Source of the DNA: Diphasiastrum complanatum
Lineage: Eukaryota > Streptophyta > Lycopodiopsida > Lycopodiales > Lycopodiaceae
Length of the DNA stretch: 64,000 nt
Reading direction: 5' to 3'
Assembly (NCBI GenBank): GCA_029204225.1
Contig: CM055092.1
Location: forward strand, 100,310,200-100,374,199
In this document: piece after piece, positions 54,359-64,000 of the stretch
Position numbering within the stretch: position 1 is the stretch's first letter
Layout of the letters: every line of letters starts with the position of its first letter
The notes under the pieces: generated by a model
The model's input: the letters and a program-made list of their open reading frames with translations, nothing else
Databases searched by the model: none
Told to the model about the DNA's origin: nothing
Translations under genes and position numbers: made by a program

Positions 54359-56835
54359 GAAGATATTTGAAGACTAATACAGGTTTCCCCCATGTATACT
54401 TGATTCATACAAGACAAACTTTGAGCCTTTTTTTGCCCAATTTAAATTCTAGTATATTCATTACAACGGCTCTATGCAACCTTCTACAGTACGATAAAAG
54501 TGCCTTACAGAGATTGGTTGTTGTATGGTAAGTCTTCCCTGGTCCGTGGTCCTTGGGAAAAAAGAATTGTCTCAAAACTCTGGAGACCATGGCAGCCCTA
54601 TTTAATTTAACTATTGAAAAAGCTACATTCATCAATATTTTTGGAGTTTTCATTAACTTTCACAAAAGATGCAACTTCAATCTTCAACATGTGCTTTTAA
54701 CCGACTATGGTCAGCTCAAAGCCGCAATATCAGTCAAATGGCATTGAGATACATCCCCTCACATCATTAATCAATTGAAAGCAGTTGTCGTCCACCAAGC
54801 TACATTCTAGGGGAAAACAAGTGAATATCAAAAATTTGTTGAGCACTTGAGTTCTGTACCCTCACATATAGCTTGGTGGATGAAACCCTCTTTCTTTATG
54901 AATGTCAGAGATTACATTTCTCCTTTTGAGCATGTTGGGATGGACTTTTTTTTGTACTTTTGGGGGTTATAGTAGTATTGCCCAATTTTGTCAGCTTTGT
55001 ATAATTTTTAGTCATATGTATCAAATACTTGGTTTTCTTGTTCATCATGAAAATAATTGTTTTTGAGAACTGCATTTGTATAGAGTTGTACATATTCGGT
55101 GCCAATGTTTGGGAAAAAAAAAATTCACAAGGATATGTAATTTGGTTATTGAGAGCCATTGCCATATCTCTTGAAACTTTAATCATAAAGTATATGTTGA
55201 GCAGATGAAAATTATGGTTGGCAATTTAATAGTTCTTGAGGAAACTTTTACAATTTCTATTTTCAAATAATGTAATGTACCATAAATGATGGTGTTATAG
55301 CTTGGTGAGATACTTAGCTTCTTCATAAGCTCATACACCAATCTGACAAAATCTTGACTTTCTTGATGCTTGCTAAGCTTTTTGTAAGGTGTGCAAGCTT
55401 TTAATAAGTGGGGAGGCTACAGTAGATCATGCAGGTAAACTTTTAGTTCACCTATGGCTAATATGTTTTAGATTGTTGAAACTTGAAGGCATGTGCTGTT
55501 TAGTGATTTTCAGTAGATTGCAATTTCTACTCAAATAGGATAAAAAATTATAAGTTTCATAAACAGCCATTAACCTTTCAAAAGTATAGATGCATATGCC
55601 GAAGTAAACTCTATCTGAAATTATGAAAAATTCAAATGCTAAAATGGTTGGTCTAGTTGTAACTTCATTAGACTTCTCAATTGATGGGATAGCAAAGTGG
55701 ATTTAAAATACCTAGGGATTATTGTAGAGTAAAACTTCAAATGGAGAGGGAAAAAGTCTAGTTGTAACGTCATTAGACTTCTCAATTGATGGGATAGCAA
55801 AGTGGATTTAAAATACCTAGGGATAATTCTAGAGTAATATTTCCAAATGGAGAGGGAACTTGCTCTCCAAAATTGATTCCGAAGGCTATTGTGTCAGTCA
55901 TGTTTCATCTTATGATAGAAGAGCTTTATCGTCTAAAAAGGTTTGTAAGCCTTGGCTTTTCATGAAGAGCTAGTGACTAATTCTGTAACTATTGAACATG
56001 AGGCCTCTTCCTTTTCAGTACTCATATCTCTCACCTTGAATGGTATTTTCAATGTACTTTTGAGTGTGAGCATGATCACTATTATCATATTTTTGAGAGC
56101 AAAAATGGTAGCTATGAGTATTGGAAACTTGTGCAACCAAAAACTACCATTTTTTTGTTTTTCATGAAGATTGATTACAAATTGTGATCCTTGTGATCAT
56201 TGGCTTTTGTGATATTGTTGTTGTAGGGTCTTATACAAGGACAAACGGCGGTTGGATCGTGTCTTTTTAATGTAGGGAGTAGTGAATCTTATCTTGTCCC
56301 TCAAAGGAGGAGCGTGTTAGAACCAGTCTCACTTGCATTATTTTTTGTATTCTACTTTCGATCCACACACTTTGATTTTGTTTCAAAATTTCTCACACAT
56401 TGGATGCAATTAGGGATTGGTGATAATTCGTCCCTTGCTTTGATGGTTTTATCTTTTTGGTGTCCAAATCTTTAGGTAAAATCAAACTTGAAAAATTCAA
56501 AACTTTGTTATGCTTAAATAGAATGTATGGATACAAACTCAATAAGAACTTCAACAAACATCAAACATAAGATGAAATGAAGTTGCTTTGTTAGAATACA
56601 ATCAACAGTTTCCATTCTTCTCTTTCTAGATTGTTAGATTTTTAGGCAACTCGATTAGTCTTAACTCTCTAAATTAGTCTATCAATCAATGTTAAGCTTT
56701 TATACAATATGCTAGTGGTCTCGTCTTGAATTATTTTTGACATAATTCAGTTTGTTTGAATCATGGTTATGGTTGACACAAGTCCTTAAAAGATTTGGAC
56801 CATTTTTTTTTATTGATTTTGAAGTCAAGGTAGAT
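54359..56835. other. 3' flank of ceramide synthase; no further gene seen
   Basis: The first few hundred bases after the TAA should be its 3' UTR; no polyadenylation signal stands out. The remaining short ORFs have no recognisable domain. A tandem duplication at 55651 is listed separately. Confidence 0.45.
55651..55857 (+). repeat. 105-bp tandem duplication
   Basis: Units start GTCTAGTTGTAAC at 55651 and 55756 and run to CAAATGGAGAGGG; they differ at only a handful of positions. Confidence 0.93.
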
Positions 56836-57780
56836 TCAAATAATTTTTTCATACTCTTCCACTATGGTTAAGTAGATATCCATCGATCCTATTGTATCAT
56901 TCATTTGTAGAGCCCAAATGTGAAAGAGTGTGAGCAACAATAGTGTGTGGTTCTTTCGCTCAGCTACTCCGTTTTGTTGAGGAGTGTAGCTTGTAGTAAA
57001 TTGACGGAGTACGCCACATGTTGACATATAGTCCTTCATCTCATTTGATAGGTACTCTCCCCTTGAATTAGTAAGGCCTTGATTTTTTGACTAGTCTGAT
57101 TCTCAGCATATTGCTTAACTTCTTTGAACCCATTGAATGTTTCTGACTTGTTTTTAATGAACATAACATTGGTAAAATGGGAGTAGTCATCAATGAATGT
57201 AATAAAGTATAGAGCCTTACCCAAGGAAGGTATGCTCATAGGACCACATAAGTCATTGTGTATCAGTGACAGAACGGACTTGGCTCTTCTGGCTTGTCCT
57301 CTTGAAAATTTGGTTTTAGGTTGTTTGCCTAGTAAGCAACAACACTAAATTTTCATAGGAGGATGGAAGACTGGCAAGAAGAGACATTATAGAGTCTTCT
57401 TCTGATATAGGTGATCCTATTGTAGCCAGTTGGTTTAACAACTGTTTGACTCGTTCAGATGGTCGCTTACTGAGGTGCCTTCGCTCATTTTGAATATCAA
57501 CATCTTATTCCACAAGAAGAGGTCAGTGGACACATCTAAGGTCTCGTAGATGCTTGTAAGGATATCCCACACTTCTTTGGAGGTGGTGCTGTTTAACACG
57601 TGAGCAATCTGAGTGTCTTTCATATTCAAGGATACAATGGCAACTGCTTTGCCATCCTTTGCTTCCCATGCTGGAAGCAATTCAAATTCTACCGATTTGG
57701 GTATTGAACCATTTACAAACCCCCATAGCTCTTTCTCGATCAGGATCATTCTCATTTTGAACTTCCACATTTACAATTAC
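56836..57780 (-). pseudogene. Ty1/copia element D: gag joined to integrase
   Basis: The minus strand begins with gag (MWKFKMRMILIEKELWGFVN, then AWEAKDGKAVAIVSLNMKD and LLASLPSSYEN). It then passes directly near 57350 into the GAG-pre-integrase region (LLGKQPKTKFSRGQARRA) and integrase (IHNDLCGPMS, FITFIDDYSHFTNVMF, SYTPQQNGVAERKN with the third catalytic acidic residue). The zinc knuckle and protease are deleted. It is truncated at 56836, before RT. Confidence 0.87.
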
Positions 57781-57944
57781 AAGATTGATTAACAGCTGTA
57801 AAACTGATCAGTGGATCAGTTCGTTGATGGAGCGTGAAGACTTTCAAGTCTGACAGCGACAGTCTGTGTATTTTTGGCAAACTGGAAATGCGACACTCCT
57901 TGTCCTTTTGGACGTTGCCTTTACTTGAGGGCATCGTTCAGGTT

Positions 57945-58140
57945 TGGAAAACATCTTCGACATTTGAGAAGCCACCTTCGGCATTTGAGAAGACACCTGT
58001 CGCCTGTTAGAAAATCCGTGTAAAAACACAGTGTCGGGTTTTTCCCCTTTTCGGCTGTTGAAAATTGCATGTAAAAATGCAGTGTCGGGTTTTTCGCATT
58101 TTTCGGCTGTGCAAAAATGCGAGTACAAAACCGAACTGTT
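57945..58140 (-). repeat. copia D leader with iterated TGTCGGGTTTTT words
   Basis: AAATGCAGTGTCGGGTTTTT or a variant appears twice (near 58030 and 58079), flanked by TTCGGC-type words, upstream of copia D gag. A role as leader is inferred from position. Confidence 0.5.
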
Positions 58141-58199
58141 GCGACAGTTAGTTCAAAAATGCAGACTGTTTAAAAACAGTTTATTTTCTGTAGGTTACT

Positions 58200-58593
58200 T
58201 TTGAGAGATTAAAAATTAGAGAAGAAAGGAGGGCTGTTGGGATGAGTAGGAGTTAGACTAAATTCCAACAGCTTTTTGCAAATAAGCTGGCATTCTTACG
58301 GTACCTCAGCGCGCCAACATATTTGTGGGTCAACCCAGAATACTGCCCTCTCAAAAGATGTGAACCTTTCACACTGGAGTTCATGGCCAACAAGATTTAT
58401 TGGCCTATTCTTATAGAGTATGTACAAACAGAAGATCCGGCCCGAGATCTAATTTCAAATTGCAGCCAATGTTATAAGCGGTACCATCGGTGTCCAAACA
58501 GGGATGTGTGCAATAAGGATACCTACGACGACACAACCCGACAAAGAGCAACTGCCATTGGCATGGGACCGCCAATCCAATAAAGAGGGGGAT
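58200..58593 (+). pseudogene. Unrecognised ORF followed by a polypurine tract
   Basis: A plus-strand frame (about 58260-58581) reads LWVNPEYCPLKRCEPF and a Cys-containing ISNCSQCYKRYHRCPNRDVC, ending TAA at 58581-58583. AAAGAGGGGGATAA follows immediately and then an LTR-like start. This arrangement suggests the 3' coding tail of an LTR retroelement. I do not recognise the protein; the Cys spacing resembles but does not match known zinc modules. Upstream sequence does not extend the frame convincingly. Confidence 0.4.
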
Positions 58594-59160
58594 AATGTTG
58601 TCATTTATGTTAGCCCAACATAGGAATTTATTGTGACATGTGTTTTGTAAGTCCACAAGTAAATAAAGGTTATGAAAATCTTATACTTAGACCTTTTACT
58701 ATTTAAGTTTAATTATTACAAACAATCCTTTGTAATAGTTCAACTTAGAAAGACTAAGTTTAAGATTGAATTTTCAAGTTAAGTTTATTGTAAGTGCACT
58801 TCATTTGTTTAAAAAATGCACTTTACAAGTTAATTAGCATTAAGTTTAGACATAGTGCCATAAGCATGTTAGAGCATAGGCCCACCACTCTTGCTATATA
58901 TGGAGGTGGATGAGTGCCTTCAACAACAATTGTATAAGCCATTGAATTAATAGAAACACTTTTGTGTCATCCTTCTGTGCTTGCTTGTGTTCCCATTGGT
59001 GATTAAATACCTTGTGGTAGGTGCTCGAGCCCTACTAGGCCTTCTCCTTTGGATTGTGTAACTATGGGATAATTAATTCATCCTCCATCCCTTGTGGAGT
59101 TAATTAGATTTGTTTATGCTTTTTTCACTAGATGGGGGGTAGCAAAGTTTCTCTGATTTT
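58594..59160 (+). repeat. LTR-like segment with TATA box
   Basis: It begins TGTTGTCATTTATG directly after a polypurine tract and contains TATATATGGA near 58895. It is followed by the leader of gypsy-3. The right boundary is not clear: I find no tRNA-Asp or tRNA-Met primer site near 59160. Confidence 0.5.
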
Positions 59161-59164
59161 TTGC

Positions 59165-59980
59165 ATCAAACCTCACCAACAAAAGTCGCCCACTTGCACA
59201 AGACCTGAACAAAACATTAGTTTTCTGATTATCCCTTGTGCGAGTTTTTGTAAGGCAAAAAAGTGGGCCAATCACCTATTTTGGCCTGTTCTTTGACAAC
59301 GATCACACACCAAATCACCTTAGGAACTCACCCACATCATCAAGAATACAGATTTCACAGTGCCAAATCTCTCAGTACCCTGTGCGAGTTCTCTGGAGCT
59401 CATCCTTGTCAAAAAAATTAACTCAAACAAAAAAATTTCAAAAAAATCTTCAAAACAAAACTCGCCCACTGTCATTAGGGCTCAAAAACTAGTTGCATGA
59501 GTTCCTAATGACCTGTGCGAATTCCTTACAGTGAAAAAAAGTTTGAATTTTGAGCAGTCAATGTCATTTTTGCCATTTTTGGTCAAACCAAACTCGCACA
59601 TATACTGAGGACCACAACTAAAATTCGCCCGTGCTATTTTTAGTTTTCTCTGTAAATTTCTAACTCATCTATACCTTGTGCGAATTTATCATGGCAGGAA
59701 AACGTGATTTTGGGTGACTTTAAGTAATTCTTTTCATAAATAGAACTCGCATAGCTATCTGCACTGCTCTGCAAAACTCGCACATAGCCTTAGGAACTTG
59801 CCCATAGCGAGACAACTTTGTCTTAAGGTTGAAATAAAAAAAAAAAAGTTTTTGTTTGAACCACAAGGACCTTGATTTGCTTATTAAAATATTGAGGTTC
59901 ACAACTCGCACACTCTACCGTTGACTGAGTCAACTATTTTATGAACCTTAGAAGCCTGTGCGAGTTTTGGTTGTGTTCTG
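59165..59980 (+). other. gypsy-3 leader with iterated TGTGCGAGTT/AACTCGCACA words
   Basis: TGTGCGAGTT or TGTGCGAATT appears near 59236, 59381, 59513, 59672 and 59957. Its complement AACTCGC(A/C)CA appears near 59459, 59590, 59776 and 59902, with variants near 59175, 59622 and 59745. No ORF is credible. Confidence 0.85.
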
Positions 59981-60131
59981 TGAACCAAGAATTTTCAGAG
60001 AAGTTACACGTTTTTACCCAATGTAGTTGTTGATCACCTTCTGTGTGCGTCCGTTGCAACATCACTTTCTGTCGTTGAATTCATGTCCTATTACTGATAA
60101 CACCTTGGCGAGACAACTGATTATAGGCGAC

Positions 60132-61314
60132 ATGAGTAAGGAAGGTGCCCTTGTTCCACGAATTGAAAGACAAATTGAAAATGCCTACAAATTCTATGGT
60201 GATACTTTTGAGAATGAAAAATTATGCCTATTTCCTATGATATTACTTGGGGACGCTAAGGAATAATATCTTAATCTTGAAGAATCTGATATAGTCCCTT
60301 ACGGCAGCCCTTACCAAACGATTCAAACCTTACAAATTGACTCAAAGCCCTTTCATTCAACTATCTCACATCAAGATGAGGAGCGACAAATCTGTACGCA
60401 CCTACATTGGACTCTTTAAGCATCTCAAGGTGGAATGCGTTGATGAGAAAATCACAAAAAAAATGGCTATCAAACTCTTTTTGGTAAGCTTACCTAAATC
60501 TATCAGAAGAGAACTTAAATCAGTCGACTCATATGACCAGTTGAAAAAAGTAATGGATGACACCATTAGAGAAGAAGATGAAGGATCCGATGATGACTAT
60601 GATCATCGTGATCGCAAGGGGAAAGCTCCTATTAAAAATGATCCACCCTCTAAGCACACCTCTAGTCCTAATTCCATTGATTTGCTACAACATATGAATA
60701 TCTGGCAAAAAAAACTCAACAAGCCCAAATGGATAAGCTTACAACTAATTTTCAAAAAGTGCTTAAAGATATGGCTGACAAGACTACCCTTCCGGGAGAA
60801 TGTGTAGTGCTCTATCTATTCTGAAAACCATACTACCAACGAATGCCCACATGTGAAAACATGTTTCCTACCAAATGCAACAATACCGACCCCCTGGTCC
60901 ACCCACCTTACAATCCTCAACAGACTTATCAGTGACTAGGACAATTTTCATCCAAGACCCCCAGGCCCGCAACAGTTTCAGCCTAGACAGCCTTATGTAG
61001 TGAATCAACCTCAGCCACAAGCACCTGCTCACTACGTTGATCCCGACCATGTTGATTCAACTACATATTACGTTGAAGAAACCCAAGATGATAGTTATCA
61101 AGTGGACCCAACATACCAATATGATGCTACTACTGTCACTTATGATCCAAACCAACCATACTATGCAGCTCCACAAGTAAGTTATGCGGCACAACCCATG
61201 TCTGCCTTGAGGGGTTGTTTTGTTTGTGCTGGGAGACATCCTAGCATTAGTTGTCCTGATAAGCTCAAATTCCCACCCCTATGTAGTAACTGCGAAATCG
61301 AGCATGTGCAATAG
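60132..61314 (+). pseudogene. gypsy-3 gag
   Basis: ATG at 60132 opens MSKEGALVPRIERQIENAYK and KLCLFPMILLGDAKE (capsid-like). After a stop and frameshift comes LSHIKMRSDKSVRTYIGLF, then SLPKSIRRELKSVDSYDQL and VMDDTIREEDEG, closely parallel to the gypsy-1 gag segment SLLSKIKMEKREMVRDYIER and VMDDATREEDED. The zinc knuckle CFVCAGRHPSISC is near 61215-61255 and a second pair, CSNCEIEH, is cut by a stop at 61312-61314. Confidence 0.85.
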
Positions 61315-61611
61315 ATGATGGATCTTCCACTACCGAATCCATGTTGGAACCATATCATGAAACTCAAGAAATGGAACACTACATGCAGCCTATTGATATC
61401 ATCAACTAGAGTCATATTTTAGCAACGATTGATTATGTCAATGCATAATATTGTGCCATAAATACTGGAAGCTCAGATAACGAAGAAGGGCCAGGTGAAC
61501 CATGAATCACTTTGGATACTCCCATCTTTAATGTCCAACTCATTGAAATTCTCCCACACAATGATCAATTGTTGAATCGTTGTCTGGCTACCAACTAATG
61601 AATCAGTCTCG

Positions 61612-63900
61612 TTGTATGTAGATGAAGAAAGTGTGTTGAAATCCCATCCACCCCATGACCTAGAAGAAATTTCTGACATGGCTATTTTAGAATACATGGG
61701 AGCACTTTCACAACGTCTTATCCCAGAATCTTCTAGGCCATTATCGCTGTTAGCAACAGTAAGCAGGTTCAACACTAAGCCGATTAAGACTTACCGTGTC
61801 AAAAAACCTACCTTCGAGTGGGATATCCATGATACTGAGTCACTTTTTGCTTTAGATGAGTCTCTTCTACATGAAATACCTGATCCCAAACCCCATCTGC
61901 GTAAAGACCAACCATCATTTTCTATTGACACTTTGAAGAGAAAAATGGCTATGAAAGAGAAAATGAACCGTTCCATCGTAATGGAACCACCCAAGGATTG
62001 GACACAGAGGTGCGTGACGATGCACCTTCAGGGCAAGCATCTCCACCATCAACTACCAAACCTTCCACTTCCAAGTCCACAAGGAAAATCAAGCCTAAGG
62101 TGCCTTATGCACCCGAAGGCCTCGACATGCCACAATACTTCAAGGACTATATAATTGAGGACGTTACTATCCAGCTTCCCCAAGCCCAACGTGAACCACA
62201 GGGGGATCCCCCTTTTGATGGACCAGCCCAAACGGTCATGTTAAATTTGCAAGATTCAGAGGAGGATGAGGACAAAATTGTCCATATAGGTGTCCACCTT
62301 AATCGAGAGCAGCGTAGAGCACCAGAGAAACTCCTTCAAAGGTATTGCCATATTTTTGCATGGTCATACAAGGATATGAAAGGTGTGAGTCCTACGGTAG
62401 CCGTACATCCCATACCTTTACAACCTGATGCTACCCCAGTAGCTAGTCGTCCCTATAGATGTAATCCCATCTACCGAGCCAAGATCAAGGAAGAGTTACA
62501 ACGCTTATTGGAGGCCGGGTTCATCTATGAGGTCAAACATACAGAATGGGTGTCGCCGATCGTAAATTTACCTAAGAAAAATGGAAAGCTTCAAATTTGT
62601 GTAGATTTTAAAAAGCTTAATGCGGTCACTAAATATGACCATTTCCCTATTCCATTCGGAGAAGCCATATTAGAAAATCTAGCTGGAGATGAGGCTTATT
62701 CCTTTTTAGACGGCTTTAGCGGTTATAATATGATAGAAATAGCACTTGAAAATCAACACAAAACTGCTTTTGCCATGGAATGGAGGACGTTTTGTTGGAA
62801 GGTGGTGCCCTTTGGATTGTGTAACGCTCCTAGTACTTTCCAACGCGTCATGCAAGCAACCTTCATAGACCTGATAGGAGACACGCTAGAAGTCTACTTA
62901 GATGACCTAGGAGTTCACTCTGAAGCATCTAGACATTTAGCTGTACTTGAAAAAATATACATTGTGCCAAAGGTTTGGTATATCTCTAAATCCCGAGAAA
63001 TGCCAGATCTGGGTTACCCATGGGGTTGTTCTAGGACACATCATATCCCGGAATGGAATTGTCACTGATCCTGAAAAGGTTCGAGTAATTGTAGAGATGC
63101 CAATCTCTAAGACCGTGCGTGAGGTCGTGATTTTTATGGGCCATGCCAATTACTATCATTGTTGCATACGTGACTTTGTAGGTAAGGCATGCTGGATGTA
63201 CCGATTAACCATAGATCCAAAATAGGTACAAGAGCATGGCCATGTGTTTCAAGATCTCAAAACTGCTCTAGCCAGTGCCCCCATTTTACGAGCACCCGAT
63301 TATTCTAAGGAATTCCATGTGCACACGGAGGCTTCCAAGTATGCCATCGGCACTGTCTTGACGCAACTTGGTGAGGATTCCAAGGATTATCCTATCTGAT
63401 TCTTAAATAGACAACTAATCCCGGCCAAGATGAATTATACCACTACTGAAAGAGAAGCATTTGCTATGGTGTACGCGGTTCAAAATTTCACCATTATCTT
63501 TTGAAAAAACCCTTTGCGTTTTACACTGATCATCAGACGTTATTATATCTTTTGAACAAGACATGCACAACTAGACATATAGCACGATGGTTGTTATTAC
63601 TTTGAGAATTTGAGTTTCAAGTTGTTGTTAGAAGGGGTTTGCAACATTTTTTAGCTGATCATCTTTCACGAATCTCTAGCAATGACAAACTGACGAAAGG
63701 TGTTAATGATAACCTTCCTGATGCTATCTTGGTTCAAGTAGATTACACCCTAGTTTGGGCCCACGACATCAATGAATACCTTACTACTGGCCAAATAGAT
63801 CCAAATCTACCTAAACCAGCTCAAGGACAACTACATAAAATAGGGATAGATGGAATTCAAGACGAAGTATCCTATCGATGAAGAGTGTGACGGGTTTACT
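61612..63900 (+). pseudogene. gypsy-3 pol: linker, RT, RNase H
   Basis: The linker starts near 61612 and shifts frame at about 62000. RT then runs open for about 320 codons: QICVDFKKLNAVTKYDHFP, YSFLDGFSGYNMIEIAL, VVPFGLCNAPSTFQRVM and YLDD at 62895-62906. A frameshift near 62950 leads to CQIWVTHGVVLGHIIS and FMGHANYYH, then RNase H with HTEASKYAIGTVL and MNYTTTEREAFAM, broken by further stops and shifts, and LADHLSRIS near 63650. No protease motif lies between gag and the linker (61314-61612), so it is probably deleted. Confidence 0.9.
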
Positions 63901-64000
63901 TACTCGATCTCAAGCGTGCCGCATGCATAAAGCCAAAGTTCAAGCCTTAGATCTGCGACCAGCTTGGAGACGGGCCATGTTTTTGTTGGAAGTGTGGCTT

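Larger units (their letters stand above)
58594..64000 (+). mobile_element. Ty3/gypsy LTR retrotransposon gypsy-3 (3' part outside window)
   Basis: On the plus strand come an LTR-like segment, a word-rich leader, gag, RT and RNase H of the same lineage as gypsy-1 (shared YLDD-L-G-V-H-S, similar gag and zinc knuckle). Integrase would lie beyond 64000. Unlike gypsy-1 it has several frameshifts and no visible protease. Confidence 0.87.

Overview
This is a repeat-dense window from a plant nuclear genome. It is A+T-rich, and both genes have canonical GT-AG introns. One gene is an unmistakable plant LAG1/LOH-type ceramide synthase spread over about 22.7 kb. Introns of 11.3 kb and 6.6 kb packed with transposon debris suggest a large-genome land plant. 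A fern or lycophyte is my best guess, partly because a KAP-family NTPase gene would be unexpected in a flowering plant. That placement is inference; no organelle, rRNA or species-diagnostic marker is present.

Layout, left to right. 1-9.1 kb: a minus-strand Ty3/gypsy element (gypsy-1) with LTR, tRNA-Asp primer site, long leader, gag, protease, RT-RNase H, integrase and a possible extra 3' ORF cut by the window edge. 10.3-13.1 kb: a plus-strand KAP P-loop NTPase gene whose N-terminal (Walker A) exon is not visible. 13.2-18.9 kb: no recognisable gene. 19-26.8 kb: a mosaic of broken copia and gypsy pieces. 31.6-54.4 kb: the ceramide synthase gene in six exons, reconstructed here to an intact 306-residue protein. 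56.8-64 kb: another broken copia copy, then a plus-strand gypsy element (gypsy-3) that runs off the end.

The ceramide synthase introns hold most of the unusual material. Intron 1 has a 1.1-kb LTR pair with almost no interior. Intron 2 has a decayed hAT DNA transposon with two convergent genes (a charged coiled-coil ORF and a hAT transposase with acidic, proline-rich and AT-hook tail), a miniature LTR element (TRIM) whose LTR carries tRNA-like A and B boxes, a copia gag piece and two LINE pieces in opposite orientation. Intron 3 has a second TRIM, a gypsy integrase fragment and a second hAT with a BED finger, itself carrying a fragment of the first hAT family.

Two patterns cut across named features. 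First, several compact clusters of perfect or near-perfect GC-rich palindromes, each with its own locus-specific word and next to poly-A/T tracts, lie between 35.1 and 52.6 kb. Second, retroelement leaders are studded with an element-specific word in both orientations (GCGAAGG/CCTTCGC in gypsy-1; TGTGCGAGTT/AACTCGCACA in gypsy-3). Many elements decayed mainly by stop codons one C-to-T or G-to-A change from sense, as expected of methylated, silenced DNA. Only the two host genes look potentially functional.
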